A stretch of 64,000 bases of DNA from Mesodorylaimus sp. YZB2_4 (GCA_030248295.1 JASANH010001726.1:62001-126000), one strand, 5' to 3'. Shown: positions 11,879 to 23,207, counted from the first letter of the stretch. Notes: generated by a model from the sequence alone, not told the origin. Program-made: numbers and translations.

Positions 11879-14096
11879 TCACTTATTGTTAGTGGCCAAG
11901 TCGTTCATTTGTTGAGACACGCGAACAAAAGTTGTCACATTGCGTAGTTCTTGCAGTTTCCTTGCCCCAGTGTAAGAGCAAGTAGAACGTAGGCCGCCCA
12001 GAATGTTCTGCACAGTTTCCCGAATGTCACCTCGATATGGGATCTCGATAGTGAGACCTTCAATGGCGCGATGGCTGGCCACTTCGCCAGCGTACTTTTC
12101 CATCGAAGTCTGACTGGAAATACCATAAAATAGTTTCAACTTTTTCCCGTTCTTCTCGATAACTGGGCCGACAGTTTGATCGTGGCCAGCCAGTAGGCCG
12201 CCCAACATGACGAAATCGGCGCCAGCACCGAATGCCTTGGCCACATCGCCTGGGCATCTACAATTGGGGAAGGATGTTTCAGTGACCACTCCTTAGGCAC
12301 GATATTATAATCGATGCGAATAAGTCCACTGCATTGCATGTTGTCTTCTTATGCACGCGCTGAACAGTAACCTACCTGCATCCTCCATCACTGATAATGT
12401 GCCCTCTGAGTTCGTGCGCCACTTCAGCGCATTCTAAGACCGCCTGTAAGAAAAGATCGATCAACGTGCTTATTCACTGTCACTGGAACACACGTCTGAC
12501 CGACAGCTGCGGGTATCCGATTCCAGCAATCTCCCGTGTCGTACACACGCTGCCTGGCCCAATCCCTACCTGAAAAAAATTTACGTATTTGGACGTTTCT
12601 ATTTCCCGACAGAAAGTTAGGTTTTGTCTGATCAACGTCACATAAACTTCGAAAAATCCAGAACTCCATATAAGGACATTTGGGAATTGCGTAAAGCGGC
12701 AACGATTCCGGTTCCTATCCACCCATGTTAAGTTCGAAATCTCACATAGGCTCTCGACTCAAACAACACTGAGTTAGACCATAACTGGTTATAGAACCCC
12801 CACAAACAGTATTTATAGAAGAGCAAACAAACTGCCATGGCGATTGATCAGCGGGTCACATGCGTTATAAAAGGACTTTTTGAAGAAATACTGTGCTTGC
12901 TTGCATGTTTCAAAATAAACATGTGACGTTCAGCAGAGGAGTGCCAAGGCAGCCAAAAAAGTTAGAGCATGACCACTTAACGTCGTATTCGCATGCACAT
13001 TTTTGTGCGTGTGACTGTGAGTATGCGAGCTTTTCTGGGCTTACAGGTTTCTGCTTCGTGACATGTTTATGCTGCACGACTTAAAAAATGACACTCCCAC
13101 TTACAGCACAAGCAATAAAATGTCAGATAGAGTGCCCTTACTTCAATTAATTTGTGTTTTTCTGAACACGCCCAACGGAGTCTCCCCCATGATGCGAAAC
13201 AGAGGTGGCAGCTAACTTGGAGAGCTTTTCATGATCTTCCCAACCATTTTTGACAAAAGAGCGTGTTGTCTGCCCGAGGAAGAATTTTGCAGTAATCTCT
13301 GTGCTGTATGTACTCTGATCACTCTAAATTCCTTCCGCGTTTCGGGGAACATGCCCTTTTGTCATCAGTGGGTTCACAAGGTCGTGTACAGCGGTGCAAG
13401 AGCGGTGCCAGCTCCTGGCACGCAGGAACCAAAACATACAGCACGGGAATATTCGGGGAGAAAAAGGTTATAGTCATAGTGATTATGATAATGTACCCCA
13501 ATTAGAGTACCATTTCGAGCACTAGATTCAACGCAAAAATCGGTAAAGCATACCTTAACAATATCAGCCCCAGTTAGCATCAATTCCTCAACGAGATCAG
13601 GCGTAGCCACATTTCCAGTAATCAGTGTATGTTTGGGCCAAACCTCCCGCGCTCGCCTGACAAAATTGACAAAACTCTCCATGTATCCATTGGCCACATC
13701 CAGAAAAATAAATTGAATTTGTGGGAGTGTCTCGACGATCTTTTTTGCCTTTTGAAAGTCCTCGTCGCTTATTCCCAAACTCAGCCCAATATTCGACCAA
13801 ATGTGATGCGTGGGATCGCTGTATTCTTTGGACAAGTCGATCCAGTCGTCGAGCGAAGTGTGCTTGCACGCACTGGTGAACAGTTTGGACTGGGATAGGA
13901 CGCGCGCCATGTCAGTGGTGCCGATCGAGTCCATATTGGCCGCCATTATAGGGATGCCCCTGTAATTTTTTTTAGAAACACGAAATTCATACTCGCATTC
14001 CAGTTCAACTTCGGCTCGACTCCTGATCGTTGTTCGTCGTGGTCGGATAAGAACTTCCTTGAAATCTAATTTTAGGTCTGGTTCGATTGTAGGCAT
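11879..14096 (-). CDS. GMPR: GMP reductase, complete four-exon gene
   Basis: NADPH-dependent cytosolic enzyme converting GMP to IMP in purine salvage; a TIM-barrel relative of IMP dehydrogenase. Exons on the minus strand: 14096-13554, 12569-12501, 12443-12376 and 12257-11879. They join in frame into 352 residues (family about 345-348). Visible signatures are [15 protein letters not shown] at the N-terminus, [24 protein letters not shown], the catalytic-loop [11 protein letters not shown] with the active cysteine at about residue 190, [33 protein letters not shown] and [14 protein letters not shown]. The Met chosen (14096) begins [12 protein letters not shown], aligning with family starts; the open frame extends 16 codons upstream without homology. 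Introns are 984, 57 and 118 bp with GT-AG ends. CCAG lies 2 bases before the ATG, a possible splice acceptor. An Arg formed at the third junction replaces the usual Thr before CPGD. Confidence 0.96.
12570..13553 (-). other. intron 1 of GMP reductase
   Basis: A 984-bp GT-AG intron bounded by GTATGC at 13553 and TTTTTTTCAG before 12569. I see no nested gene or full repeat in it. Confidence 0.8.
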
Positions 14097-14521
14097 TTCT
14101 GGATATAGTAGCGAACGAAACCTGGATCGCGAACGAGAATGCAATCGTACGACTATTCAGTTGGATGAAAAGGGTGGGACGAATTCTTTCTGCCAAGTCT
14201 GTTCTGCCTTTTAGACAGTTCTGATGGATGAGGATCGAAGTATGTGTACTGATCGTACGGGTGGGGAAAGCCTGCGGGGCATATGTAGGCAGAGTACAGG
14301 TAGTGTACGAGATGTGACCAGCTATATGTAAATGTGTCAGTGCCAACTGCGGTATACACAGGATTAGCGCACGTGACACATGCAGTGTGAGTCCACTTAC
14401 TTTAGCACTTTGCGGCTGTACATCGACAGGGCTTTAAGGGTAGCCCCTATTATGGACATTGCTACTGTATGTACACTATGCAGTGTAGCATAGTCTATCT
14501 GCGAGTATGTTGCTCTGAAGG
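14097..14521. other. 5' flank of GMP reductase
   Basis: Likely holds the promoter and 5' UTR of the minus-strand gene. No core promoter motif is clear. Its last 8 bases (TCTGAAGG) are the left target duplication of the next element. Confidence 0.5.
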
Positions 14522-15443
14522 TAGACCACGGATCGGGTCGGGTTGGGTCGGCTCACTTTTTTGAAAGAACGGGTCAAATGGGTCAAGAATACAGCAATTT
14601 TGCAAGTTACAGTAATACCGTTAGGTTATAGAAACTTTTGCATATCTGTTCATCTCCAGGGATTTGCAGACTTTGCTTTATGCATGCATGCCTTGAATTG
14701 CCTCGTTTTCGTTCCGCCTAACTTCCAAGAATGTCAGGCAAATTGTCAGGTGTGACAATGACCATATTGCGTGACTATGAGAGAGTTTTCATCCCCTGGT
14801 TGGTTTTTTTGGTCTGTGAAGCAATAAAAAAGACCACCTAGAGGTTAAAACGAATCTGATAAATAGGTGGGACTAGCCATACTCTGAGATGGAATTGATG
14901 TGTAATTTTTAACAGGTCTATGAATATTCATAATCATATTTGATTCCTGAATATGACCAATAAGTTCTTGGGACCCGGCTGAAAAACCTGCTATAGCTTG
15001 TGCCCAATCCACAAAAAATGTGCATCAATAATAATCCCCGTACCACCATTCACGTTACCATCGCAAAACAGTTAGCTGTGATCAAAAGTCATAAGCACCC
15101 TGCATTCCTCCATCAGCTACAAAGGTTCTGACAGACAGGAGCTAGTGTCCACCACGTTGGGACTTCGTAAGCAGTGCCTTTTGTGAAGACTAGACTGGAT
15201 GCACACTCTAACGTGAGTTAATATATGTTTTTAGGTATTTCTTTGTTACCAGTAAACCTGATATGTCTCCATTGAAATATTTCCACACAGTCACCTTTAC
15301 AGCAAAGTCAGCACATGTTCAGAGGATTTGTGCAAACCTCAAGCGTCAAGAAACGTCAGCTGCTTATAACAAACTCGGATCAACCCGCCCCGAAATATCG
15401 AGTCAGGGAGGGTCGGGTTGAACCCGACTTGATCCAGTGTCTA
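14522..15443. mobile_element. non-autonomous hAT-like element with GGGTCGG-type subterminal words
   Basis: The element begins TAGACCACGGATCGGGTCGG and ends in the complement of TAGACACTGGATCAAGTCGG. It is flanked by 8-bp near-identical duplications, TCTGAAGG (14514-14521) and CCTGAAGG (15444-15451). Both ends carry repeated GGGTCGG/GGGTTGG words. Duplication length and end design match the hAT superfamily. The 922 bp interior encodes no transposase I can recognise. Confidence 0.72.
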
Positions 15444-15769
15444 CCTGAAGGTAATGGCTGATAACGGGGGGGGGGCAGCCCCTCCCATTACCTGCGAATG
15501 TTCGACCCGCGGCAAGGTGCATTTCTTTCGAAATGTGTCCTTGCGCGTGCCATTGAGTCATCGCGAATGATGTGGTAGAACAGGAACAGTATATTGAGTC
15601 ATATTATGGTACAAGCCGATCTGGAGAACTGTAGTATAAGGGCTGGGAGCAGAAAGTTTGGTGTACACTGGCGAATGTATACTACTGCAGAAATGATGGT
15701 TTTACCAAACGGATTTCTTGCCACTGTTTCGTTTGGGCCGCACTCGCACTACAGATTTTTTAGTCAAGC
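15444..15769. other. no gene seen
   Basis: Contains the right target duplication and a G-rich run (about 15464). Open frames across it continue into the reverse-oriented SINE and are not conserved. Confidence 0.4.
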
Positions 15770-16103
15770 TCGTTTTGCGTATAGCTGGCCAGCAGTCAAA
15801 CCTTGTAAGCAAGACTGTGACGGGACCAGCCCATATAGTGCGGCTGCACTAGGAGCACCTCCACGCGAGGGCATCTTGGCCTGGACACCTAATTCCAACC
15901 ACGATGGCGGGTGGGCTGCCCTGTCGGCGTCCGTCTCTCCACTCGGAGCACCTCGACAGAGTCACCCACGTCCTGGCGTGCAAACGCAGCGATGGTTTAT
16001 GGCTCGCAAAACCTCCATCACCGGGGATCGAACCCGGGACGAGTTCAGCCACTCTCCACAATGGAGAGACGATTGCCGAACCTGTCTGCGCCACCGCGGC
16101 CGC
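15770..16103 (-). repeat. tRNA-derived SINE, family A, copy 2
   Basis: On the minus strand it begins GCGGCCGCGGTGGCGCAGAC (A box TGGCGCAGACA, degenerate), then a perfect B box GGTTCGATCCC. The body includes TCGAGGTGCTCCGAGTGGAG and GTGGAGGTGCTCCTAGTG, and the 3' end is near 15770 at a TTGACTGCTGGCC-like sequence. Very similar to the copy at 3311. Confidence 0.82.
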
Positions 16104-17356
16104 ACCCCGGATTTCTGGTGCGAGAAGGGAAAAGGGGACTGAGATGATCAAAGTTATCTTTCTAATCAAAAGCAGGATTACCAAGAAAGTAGAGTATGTA
16201 GTATTTTCAAAGATATCTCTATTAGGATTTTCTGAATTTACATACCCTGGTCGGCACCAGCGTACTCAGATACCAGGTTCGCAGCAAAATAATGCCCTAG
16301 ATGCAGGTTCAGATTGCTCTGAAATTGCCCTAAATAAAACTCGACTTCCAGAAAAATGCAAAGGGCTCTAAAACCTGCCTTCCAAACATCAAAAATATCC
16401 TGCCAAACTACATATGTTGGTGAATTTGAATACTATAGCAGTATTCAAAGACGCCAAAACTTTCAATGCTTTATTGAGATCTCCACTCAGCTCCTCATCA
16501 TGGCAAAACACCCTTTGTAGCAGTGGTATTGTCGAGAGAGCAGGCAGAGTGCTAAAATCTCACGACGCCCTAAGAATGCCCTGAAAATCTCTGGTTACCC
16601 AAGAAAAGTCCTTGCCCGCCCTGACAGCTAAAACTGCCCAAGATTGGCATGCGCCTGGCAACTCTACATAGACAGGTAGAGTTGCAGAGAACTGACCTGA
16701 AGCACTCGTCACCAGTCCACTCCACAGTGCAGTCCCCTCAAAAGCCGGGCAGGCCAGCTGGCAGTGGAGTCGCATCAGTGAGAGCAGGAACGTCCTGCAT
16801 TGCGTCTAAAATTTGACATAACAAAACTCGACCTAATTTTTTCAACCCCAAACTAACCGAAACCAGTCATTTTTTAAATTGAACCGAACACAATTTTGGC
16901 TTACCAGAGTTTGGTTTTCGACCTACCCAACCCATGGACATAACTCACAACCCAAAACCTACCGGGTTCAATCAGTTGGTTCGAGACCAAATCCAGGACC
17001 TGGGCACAGGAACCGAAGAAGTTTACTTTGATGTTATTATTGTGCTGGGTGGTATGCTTGTTTTAAATATCACTTAAAATTTCACCAGCTCTCTTTATTC
17101 TTTATATCCAACAAAAAACAGGAAAATTTTAATTAAATTGCAAAACGGGATCAATTCTCTTACCCATACGATTTCTCGTAAGCTTCTGTCAATTCCTCTA
17201 TATGAGATTTAAAATTCAGACAAGCAACCCGTAGCATAAATGCCTCGAGAATGAAAGATTTATCAACAAGACATCGGTAAAGATTTTAAAAGATGCAAAT
17301 AATTTGCAATCTTACAATCTGAATACGAACCATAAGACAATCATAGAAGGCCGCTT
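16104..17356. other. intergenic, with AACC/GGTT-rich repeat at 16830-17000
   Basis: Mostly unremarkable. Between about 16830 and 17000 the words AACCGAA, ACCCAACCC and GGTTCGAGACC recur, resembling the word-rich element ends elsewhere in the window. Boundaries are not clear. At 17165-17270 the minus strand reads protein-like (…EELTEAYEKSYG, then a GTAAGAG donor) but in a frame I could not join to the adjacent gene. Confidence 0.35.
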
Positions 17357-17930
17357 TCAAAGAAAGATGGAATGGATGATTCCAAATCGTACGCTTTCTT
17401 CATCGTCATTTTCGTCCAGTTTCAAAGGAAGCTCGAGACTAAAAAAAAAATTTGATCTCGCAGATACGCAAAACTTGCACTTCAAGAAAAACCAGAGCTA
17501 ATACAGTTTTCCATAATCATAGCATAAATAAAAAAATTCACAGCCTTACCCGCTTTCCGGCAACGATTGCAATCTCCGCTTTCTTTCCATCATGCCCCAT
17601 GTTCTCACTTTTCGTCCGCTTCAATCCCTTCCACGTGCCAATCGATTGATTCCCGCAATCACCACCGCCTGATTCGTTCTTGAATAAGGGGCTCAGATTG
17701 ATCGGTTCTTGAAACAGTGAAAGATTTCTCAAAGCCGATGTTGGCGACGAAAACTGCGAAATGTGCACGTCATGTCCTTTCGATACTGGATCATCCAGAT
17801 GTTTCTGAACACAGTCGAGGCAAAGCCACTTCAAGCAAGTGCGGCAATGGCACGAGGACTTGCCAGAGCACGTGCAACAGAGGTGAATAAAATGGGCTGC
17901 GATCGTGGGAGACGGAATGCTATTGGTCAT
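17357..17930 (-). CDS. small B-box-type zinc-finger protein (two-exon model)
   Basis: Exon 1 (17930-17550) starts ATG at 17930, 9 bases after a TTTGTTTAG acceptor, which suggests a 5' UTR intron or trans-splice site. Residues about 19-52 fit the B-box 1 zinc pattern exactly: C-x2-C-x7-C-x2-C-x4-C-x2-C-x3-H-x8-H, within CHCRTCLKWLCLDCVQKH and SKGHDVH. Such domains mediate protein contacts in TRIM-type and related proteins. A strong donor CGG|GTAAGG ends the exon in phase 0. A proposed exon 2 (17497-17357, after TGTATTAG) stays open for 46 codons, ending LDENDDEESVRFGIIHSIFL then TGA. The total would be 173 residues. No RING or coiled coil is seen. Exon 2 is less certain, and protein-like text further downstream in shifted frames suggests extra exons or decay. 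Confidence 0.45.
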
Positions 17931-17949
17931 TTGGCTCGATCTAAACAAA

Positions 17950-19024
17950 GTATTTTAAGATTTTGCGTAGCTGGCAACGCTGCCGAATTTGTTGGGTCAG
18001 CGTGATATGCATCGAAAAGTACGACTTAGGAAACCCCGCGTCTGTTGTAGACAATGCACGAGACAGAAGAACTAGTGGGAGGTGCCTGAACTAAGAAGTT
18101 AGAACAAAGTGGCTCGAATGTGCGGGCCCTTTAAAAGATTGAAGTTCCGTGAGAACCTGAAAAGTTATCAAACATCAATAGCTATGGAACTTCCCATGCT
18201 ATCCTTCTAGAGCAAAGAAGAATCGTTCTAAACCTCGTACGACCGGCTTCAAGATCATACATGCCGACACCCTATAATAGCCTATAATCATTATAGGCTG
18301 ACCTTCAAAATTTTTGAAAATTTTGAAAAAAAGGCGGGGGATTGCGCAGTCGCGGCCGAGAAAATTTTTTTAAAAAATTCACTTTCATTCAGCTTTTGCC
18401 TGCTCTGGTGCGCATTAGGAATCATTGGTTGAAGGTGTTTTCGCCTCCGCTGCGCAATTGGTACTGTGTACTGGTAACGCGTGGTAATCACGTGCTTCTG
18501 TAATGACTGTAGTAAAAATTAACCGCACAGGTTCACCAAGAAATTACGGACTTAGGTGTCTGCGCATCAAAGACAGCGACGTTTTCATTCATTCATTGGA
18601 TTCCAGGCGCTAGGGGGCCATCGGGATGTCAGGGATGTTGCCCACTTATAGCACTGACTGATCCGACCCTCGACGTGAGTCCCGATCTCGATTTGGGTGA
18701 TCCGTTCAAGAAATGAGATATTTTTATGGATAAGGTTCCCAGCAGCCTGCCCCATATTTCCTTTCATCGCTGTCACTGTCCATCAAACCACTCCAAAAAC
18801 TCAGGAGCACTACCTTGCACCTAAAGCGGGATTCAATTCTGATTTTGGAGGAAAATTGGAGAAGTTTCAAATTGGATTTGGAATGACACATTTCCAGAGA
18901 GAAAGCGTAAAATTTTAGTTCCCAATTCGGCTGATGCAGCAGTCGAATCAAACTGAAGACTGAATGACCCATCATTACGGCGGATCAGTCGATGCTGGGA
19001 GCAATGCTGTTTCAAAAAGAATAT
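17950..19024. other. intergenic, no supported gene
   Basis: No domain-bearing frame or repeat boundary was found. The promoter of the B-box gene would be at the start of this stretch. Confidence 0.4.
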
Positions 19025-19165
19025 TTTCCTACAGGAGGAGGGGTCTGCTCAAGTGGACGTCCATTTTTAAGGGGGTCCAGGCGAAACGGATGAAAGGTGG
19101 ATAGGGGGAGGGGAGTCGAAAAAACGAATTTTTTGGTGGACGTCCTTTATGGATGGCCCCTTGCG
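19025..19165. mobile_element. fragment of a DNA element ending GGATGGCCCCTT
   Basis: G-rich sequence ending GTGGACGTCCTTTATGGATG then GCCCCTT. This resembles the right end of the element at 38962-40392 (GGTCGACCTTTATTGATGGCCCCTA), so it is probably a relative's terminus. It directly abuts the 30-bp tandem array. Confidence 0.5.
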
Positions 19166-19450
19166 CATCTAAAACAGCGAAATTTAGTGATTTTGAGCCA
19201 AAAATGGCAAAATTCAGTGATTGCTCGATAAAAAACAGCGAAATTTCGTGATTTTGAGCCAGAAACGGCAAAATTCAGTGATAGCGCATCAAAAACAGCG
19301 AAATTTAGGGATTGCGCATTGAAGACAGCGAAATTTAGTGATTTCGAGCCAAAAGTGACAAAATTCAATGATTGCGCATCGGAAACAGCAAAATTTAGGG
19401 ATTGCGCACAAAAAACAGCAAAATTTGGGGATTGCGCACCAATTTTGTCA
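19166..19450. repeat. 30-bp minisatellite, about nine units
   Basis: Diverged repeats alternate between two unit types: one with GATTTTGAGCCAAAAATGGC and AAATTCAGT, the other with GATTGCGCATCAAAAACAGC and AAATTTAGG. Because 30 is divisible by three, one minus-strand frame stays open with a repeated NFAVFDAQSL motif. I regard that frame as a by-product and not a gene. Confidence 0.85.
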
Positions 19451-20079
19451 GGGGGATTGCGCAATTATAGGCAAAAGCTCAGACCGTCGGCATGTATGTC
19501 AAGATTATTTATTAAAGGAAAAAAAATTGACTCAGTCAAGTTGCATCTGAAATTGTGCAAAAAACCTTGTCGTTAAGCCGTTGAAATTCGAGTTAAAAAA
19601 TAGCCAACTAGGAATTATGATCTGGAATTTTCCAGTCTTACCTAATCTGCTTACAGCTGGTGCTCTATCTAAGCATAGACAGTTAACAAGTTCGGGGAGG
19701 AAGTGGGTACGATCCAGGAAAACAGGATCATACATACAGGCCTTTAAAAGTATGCACATATTTTCCCAACGCTCGCAGGTTCTCCAGTCTCTGCATCTCA
19801 ATACCACAACAGAAGGAAAGCAAGACCAACTACAGACGGGGCAGGAGAAAAACAAATCAGAGGGACCTGCAACTCAACATCGCTGACTTTGTCTGCGGGG
19901 AGGGGGTCTGATCTTCTTCCGAGGGGGGAGGGGGGGTCGGCGACTTGGCAGCCCATTTTGGTTGCTTGTAAAAATTAAATTAAATTTTTTCCGCGAAAAT
20001 TTAAAGTTAGTTTGGGCCTTCCAAGGCAAAACATTGGGTCTTTTTTACTAAAAAAAAATGAAATTTTTCTTTTGGGGGC

Positions 20080-20440
20080 GGGGGCATGGGGTCAAAAATA
20101 GCAAAGGTACCTGCACAACCTCGCCGGGCGGGACAGAAGGGTCTTCGCCATGTAAAAAAATTTTCTTCTGCCAAAAATAGTGGGGGGGGCGAGGGGGTAA
20201 AAAACAGAACAGTTACCTGCACACCCTCGCCGGGGGGGACAGAGGGTGTCTAAAAAATGAGAAGGGTCCCCCCTTTACAAAATGTTTCCAACCTTTTTCA
20301 GGGGGGTCTTCGCCAAGTAAAAAAATTTTCTTCTGTCAAAAATAGTAGGGAGGGGGTCAATCACAGTAAAGCTACCTGCACACCCTTGCCGGGCGGAACA
20401 GGGTCCCCCCTTTACAAAAATTTTCCAAAATTTTTTTGGG
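20080..20440. repeat. G/C-rich tandem repeat, about 120-165-bp units
   Basis: Three successive blocks share ACCTGCACACCCTCGCCGGG, then GGACAGAGGG, GTCTTCGCCAAGTAAAAAAA and TTTTCTTCTGTCAAAAATAG. Units differ by indels. The blocks look like tandem duplication within a repeat. Confidence 0.7.
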
Positions 20441-20652
20441 GGGTCTACACTACCTTGGATACCCAGTCAGCGATGTTGCAAGGCAACGCACGAGAAGTTT
20501 TGTGTTCCCCCTTCAAAAAAGTTTTCCGATTTTATGTCCTCTACTATTTCTTAAGATTTTCAGCTCATATCCACACCCTGATACTAAGTTGGTCAAGCCA
20601 CACATATTTGGGCTCAGCGAAATTGCCAAGTTTGGAAAACATAATAAAATAC

Positions 20653-21089
20653 CTGATTTTGCGAGTTTCTTCCACATTGGTTTCTTTATTCTCCGTCTTG
20701 GCGTCTCCACCGAAGCACTGTTGCAGCATATCAGCGATTTCATCGGAAAAAATGTTGATACGGTCGATAAAATCTCCGCTGCCTTTGCTTGCGACGCCCT
20801 TGTGGAATTTACGTTGATGACGGCACATAGTGTCGCGTTTCGACGACGCGAATTCGCAATGGTGGCATTTGTATACCGTTTTTCCAGTGTGATAACTAGC
20901 ATGGTCAACGATATCCGTTGATCGCAGATTCGTTCCAGTTCCAGCAGTTACTACTTTCAGCACCGCCTGGCAAACTGCACATCGAGCGTGGCTGGCACGA
21001 CCAGACAATAACGTGGAACACAGCGTATACAGCTTTTTGCGGGCTTCTTTCCTTAAAAATGCAGCCAATAAGTCAGCATTAGTGACAGA
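20653..21089 (-). CDS. internal exon of a C2H2 zinc-finger protein
   Basis: Open exon between acceptor CTCCTGCTGTAG (before 21089) and donor CAG|GTATTT (after 20653). It holds 145 codons plus two bases. Finger 1 is CAVCQAVL with HASYH about 25 residues on. Finger 2 is YKCHHCEFASSKRDTMCRHQRKFH (C-x2-C-x12-H-x4-H). An acidic/helical tail with ADMLQQCFGGDAKTE follows. This arrangement, fingers then a CFG-containing tail, recurs in the neighbour at 22836-23207 and I associate it with nematode lineage-specific proteins. The role is probably nucleic-acid binding. The first and last exons were not found. If the ATTTTTAAG acceptor were used, the exon would start 36 bases later. Confidence 0.55.
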
Positions 21090-21416
21090 CTACAGCAGGA
21101 GATATTACCACCGACAGGACACCCTGGTACAGAGGTGCTTAAACAGATCGGTTCAAAAGAATGAATAAAAAGCCTTCTCACCTAGTCTTCTTACAGGTTT
21201 GTAATGTTTCTACTCATCCTAATCATACCCATCGCAGGTTCAAACTTAGTAAGGTAGGAGAGTGGGGTATATAATACTGTAATCAAATCCTGAGTCCTTA
21301 ACCTAAGAACACAAGACACTTTCTACTTTACGCGCAAAATCAGTGTATTTGAAGATATCCCATTTGGACAGGTGCAGCTCAGCCCAGAGGGTATCGGCTA
21401 TTGTATCGCGTTTGCG

Positions 21417-21731
21417 TTACCGCCGGTCTCTGTTAGCGCCGTTTCTCTGCCTGCCGGTTTTTCCACATACATTGTGGACAGTTTCGTCGCCGAAACAAAA
21501 GATATTCAGGCAGGAAGGCCCAAAAGCATAAGCACGAGACTGTTGTAGCTTTATTTGAGGGCCATGTTCTTCCGATAGATAAAATCGCGGCCAAAGGTTA
21601 CGTATAAGGTACGGGCATGACAAAAGGGCGGCAGCGATCAGGCTGGTTACAACAAAAACGGCGATAACAGGGTGATAGAAGAGACGGCGATACTGCCTAC
21701 CAGGCGCCTGCCAATTTAGTTCGAGCAACAT
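21417..21731 (-). CDS. possible type II membrane protein or 5' exon, unrecognised
   Basis: A 104-codon frame beginning MLLELNWQAPGRQYRR, with a strong hydrophobic span PVIAVFVVTSLIAAALLSCP at residues 21-40, then a hydrophilic region. A good donor (AAT|GTATGT) at about residue 88 would make it a first exon. The short basic N-terminus followed by one span suggests a type II anchor. No family was recognised and no downstream exon could be joined, so it may be spurious. Confidence 0.33.
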   Translation of the reverse strand: MLLELNWQAPGRQYRRLFYHPVIAVFVVTSLIAAALLSCPYLIRNLWPRFYLSEEHGPQIKLQQSRAYAFGPSCLNIFCFGDETVHNVCGKTGRQRNGANRDRR

Positions 21732-22039
21732 GCTCTGCCTACGAGATCTAATAAGGATCAGCTAATCGCTCAGTAAGTACTCGTAGAACCAAAAATATTC
21801 TGCTGCCGGAAAAGGTACTGTAGCATTCTAACCCCCGAGCTGCTCGTCTAGATCATTGAATTTAGCGTCAGTGTCATGCCTAATCCTATGCTTGTCACAG
21901 ACCTGAACTAATCCAAAACTTGAGTCCAATATCGTATGACGAGAACAGTGTTATAGCTAGGGGAGACATCTGGGATTTCGCGACGCGCCGACATGTTAGG
22001 GAGACACAGCTGGGGTCGGTCACCAACAGTGTCCTTCAC

Positions 22040-22440
22040 TGCACAAAAAACTGACCTGCTTAATGGATATTCCAGGATCTCGATCCTGATAACGTCAGAA
22101 TTTGACCCCTCCCGATCCCGACATTGAGGCATCGGGATTCTGCATATATATATGTGTGGGCACGCAAGGTACACTCTGATCCATCTCATTTGCGATTCAG
22201 CAGTAGCGATGAAGAGGCAACAAAAACATAAGCTCAAATCGATAATAATAATAGACCCTGCTGATTTGGCTAGCCTCGAAAATCACCCCATGAAAAAGCG
22301 CAAAGAAACCCTGGCTAGCTGACTACAAAGTGTGCTTTAATGAGGAAAATGGGCTTATGGGAAAAAAACAGAAAAATGCAAAAAATCCCGATCAGAATTG
22401 CCCTGATCCCGACCTATCTCTAAACTGCATTGAAAGCGAG
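22040..22440. mobile_element. DNA element with GATCCCGATC words; inverted relative at 39800-40010
   Basis: The left part has GGATCTCGATCC and CCTCCCGATCCCGAC, then GCATCGGGATTCTGCATATA and ATTCAGCAGTAGCGATGAAG. The same order appears reversed at 39800-40010. The right end is probably near AATTGCCCTGATCCCGACCT at about 22425. Interior frames are not coding. Confidence 0.55.
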
Positions 22441-22835
22441 GAACCTTGAAAGTAATTTAGATCATTTTCTGGAATAGTTAGATGTGGCCGACTTTGACAT
22501 GACGCTCCGCTTATATTTAGGATGTTTCATATTTTCACACATGAAACACACATCGTGATGTCTGGCTGTGCTACCAACTTGTGTCACCGCAAAAATACGA
22601 GGGCGTCTCCCTAAGCGATCAAATACCGACGAGAACAGCTAGTCAGCTATCAGCACAGTACCAACTTCGTCGGAATTTAAGAGTTGGAACAAGGAGTCGT
22701 TATCACCCCAGGGCACCTACAGGTATCACCAACGCATTGCCTGGCAGGGGGGAGCAGGGTGCGGGGGGGGGGGGCACACGCGTGGTCAGGAACGGTCGAC
22801 GATGAGCATACACTGAAGATACCCGCTTACTAGAC
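22441..22835. other. no gene seen; G run at 22760-22775
   Basis: Only a G homopolymer run stands out. The stop of the zinc-finger gene lies at the right edge. Confidence 0.4.
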
Positions 22836-23207
22836 TTACAGTGCATTATTCCCATCGGAGTTGTCATCATTTACAATAATAGTTTTCTCCAATTCTTCAT
22901 CGCCAAAACACCGCTCGACCAATGCTTCAATTGCACCTTTCTTTCCACGCGTAAGACCATTTTCAAAATGCAATCCGTGCCTATAGTGAATCTCAGCGTG
23001 AGATTTCATAATTTCTTGTGATAATTCCGATTTGGCCGGTGTCGATACTGCGTCACGATCATGATCCGACGAAATCAAGGACTGGCATAAATTGCAAAAT
23101 TGATAAATTGCTTTGGCTTCCATTTCATTCACAGACTTTCGGTCGATGACTTTTTCTTCACGACTCGTTTTCGTAAAAAAGTTAAATAAATCAAACTGTT
23201 TCAACAT
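22836..23207 (-). CDS. single-exon C2H2-like protein with CFG tail
   Basis: 123 residues from ATG 23207 (MLKQFDLFNFFTKTS) to TAA 22836. One zinc-finger-like site has a long loop: FCNLCQSL, then KSHAEIHYRHG. A helical segment GAIEALVERCFGDEELEK and an acidic C-terminus follow. The order (C-x2-C, H-x3-H, hydrophobic helix with CFG) parallels the exon at 20653-21089, so the two are likely paralogues that arose locally. The longer upstream frame uses no ATG and lacks homology. DNA or RNA binding is inferred from the finger only. Confidence 0.6.
   Translation of the reverse strand: MLKQFDLFNFFTKTSREEKVIDRKSVNEMEAKAIYQFCNLCQSLISSDHDRDAVSTPAKSELSQEIMKSHAEIHYRHGLHFENGLTRGKKGAIEALVERCFGDEELEKTIIVNDDNSDGNNAL

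Noticed and set aside
15594-16371. Long plus-strand frames of 182 and 155 codons
   Set aside because: They translate the reverse-oriented SINE and its flank; the same peptide text recurs at other SINE copies.
19166-19450. CRISPR-like array
   Set aside because: Units are contiguous and diverged without unique spacers; the genome is eukaryotic.
19147-19464. A 105-codon repeat protein frame (NFAVFDAQSL repeats)
   Set aside because: It arises because the 30-bp minisatellite keeps phase; no start context or homology.
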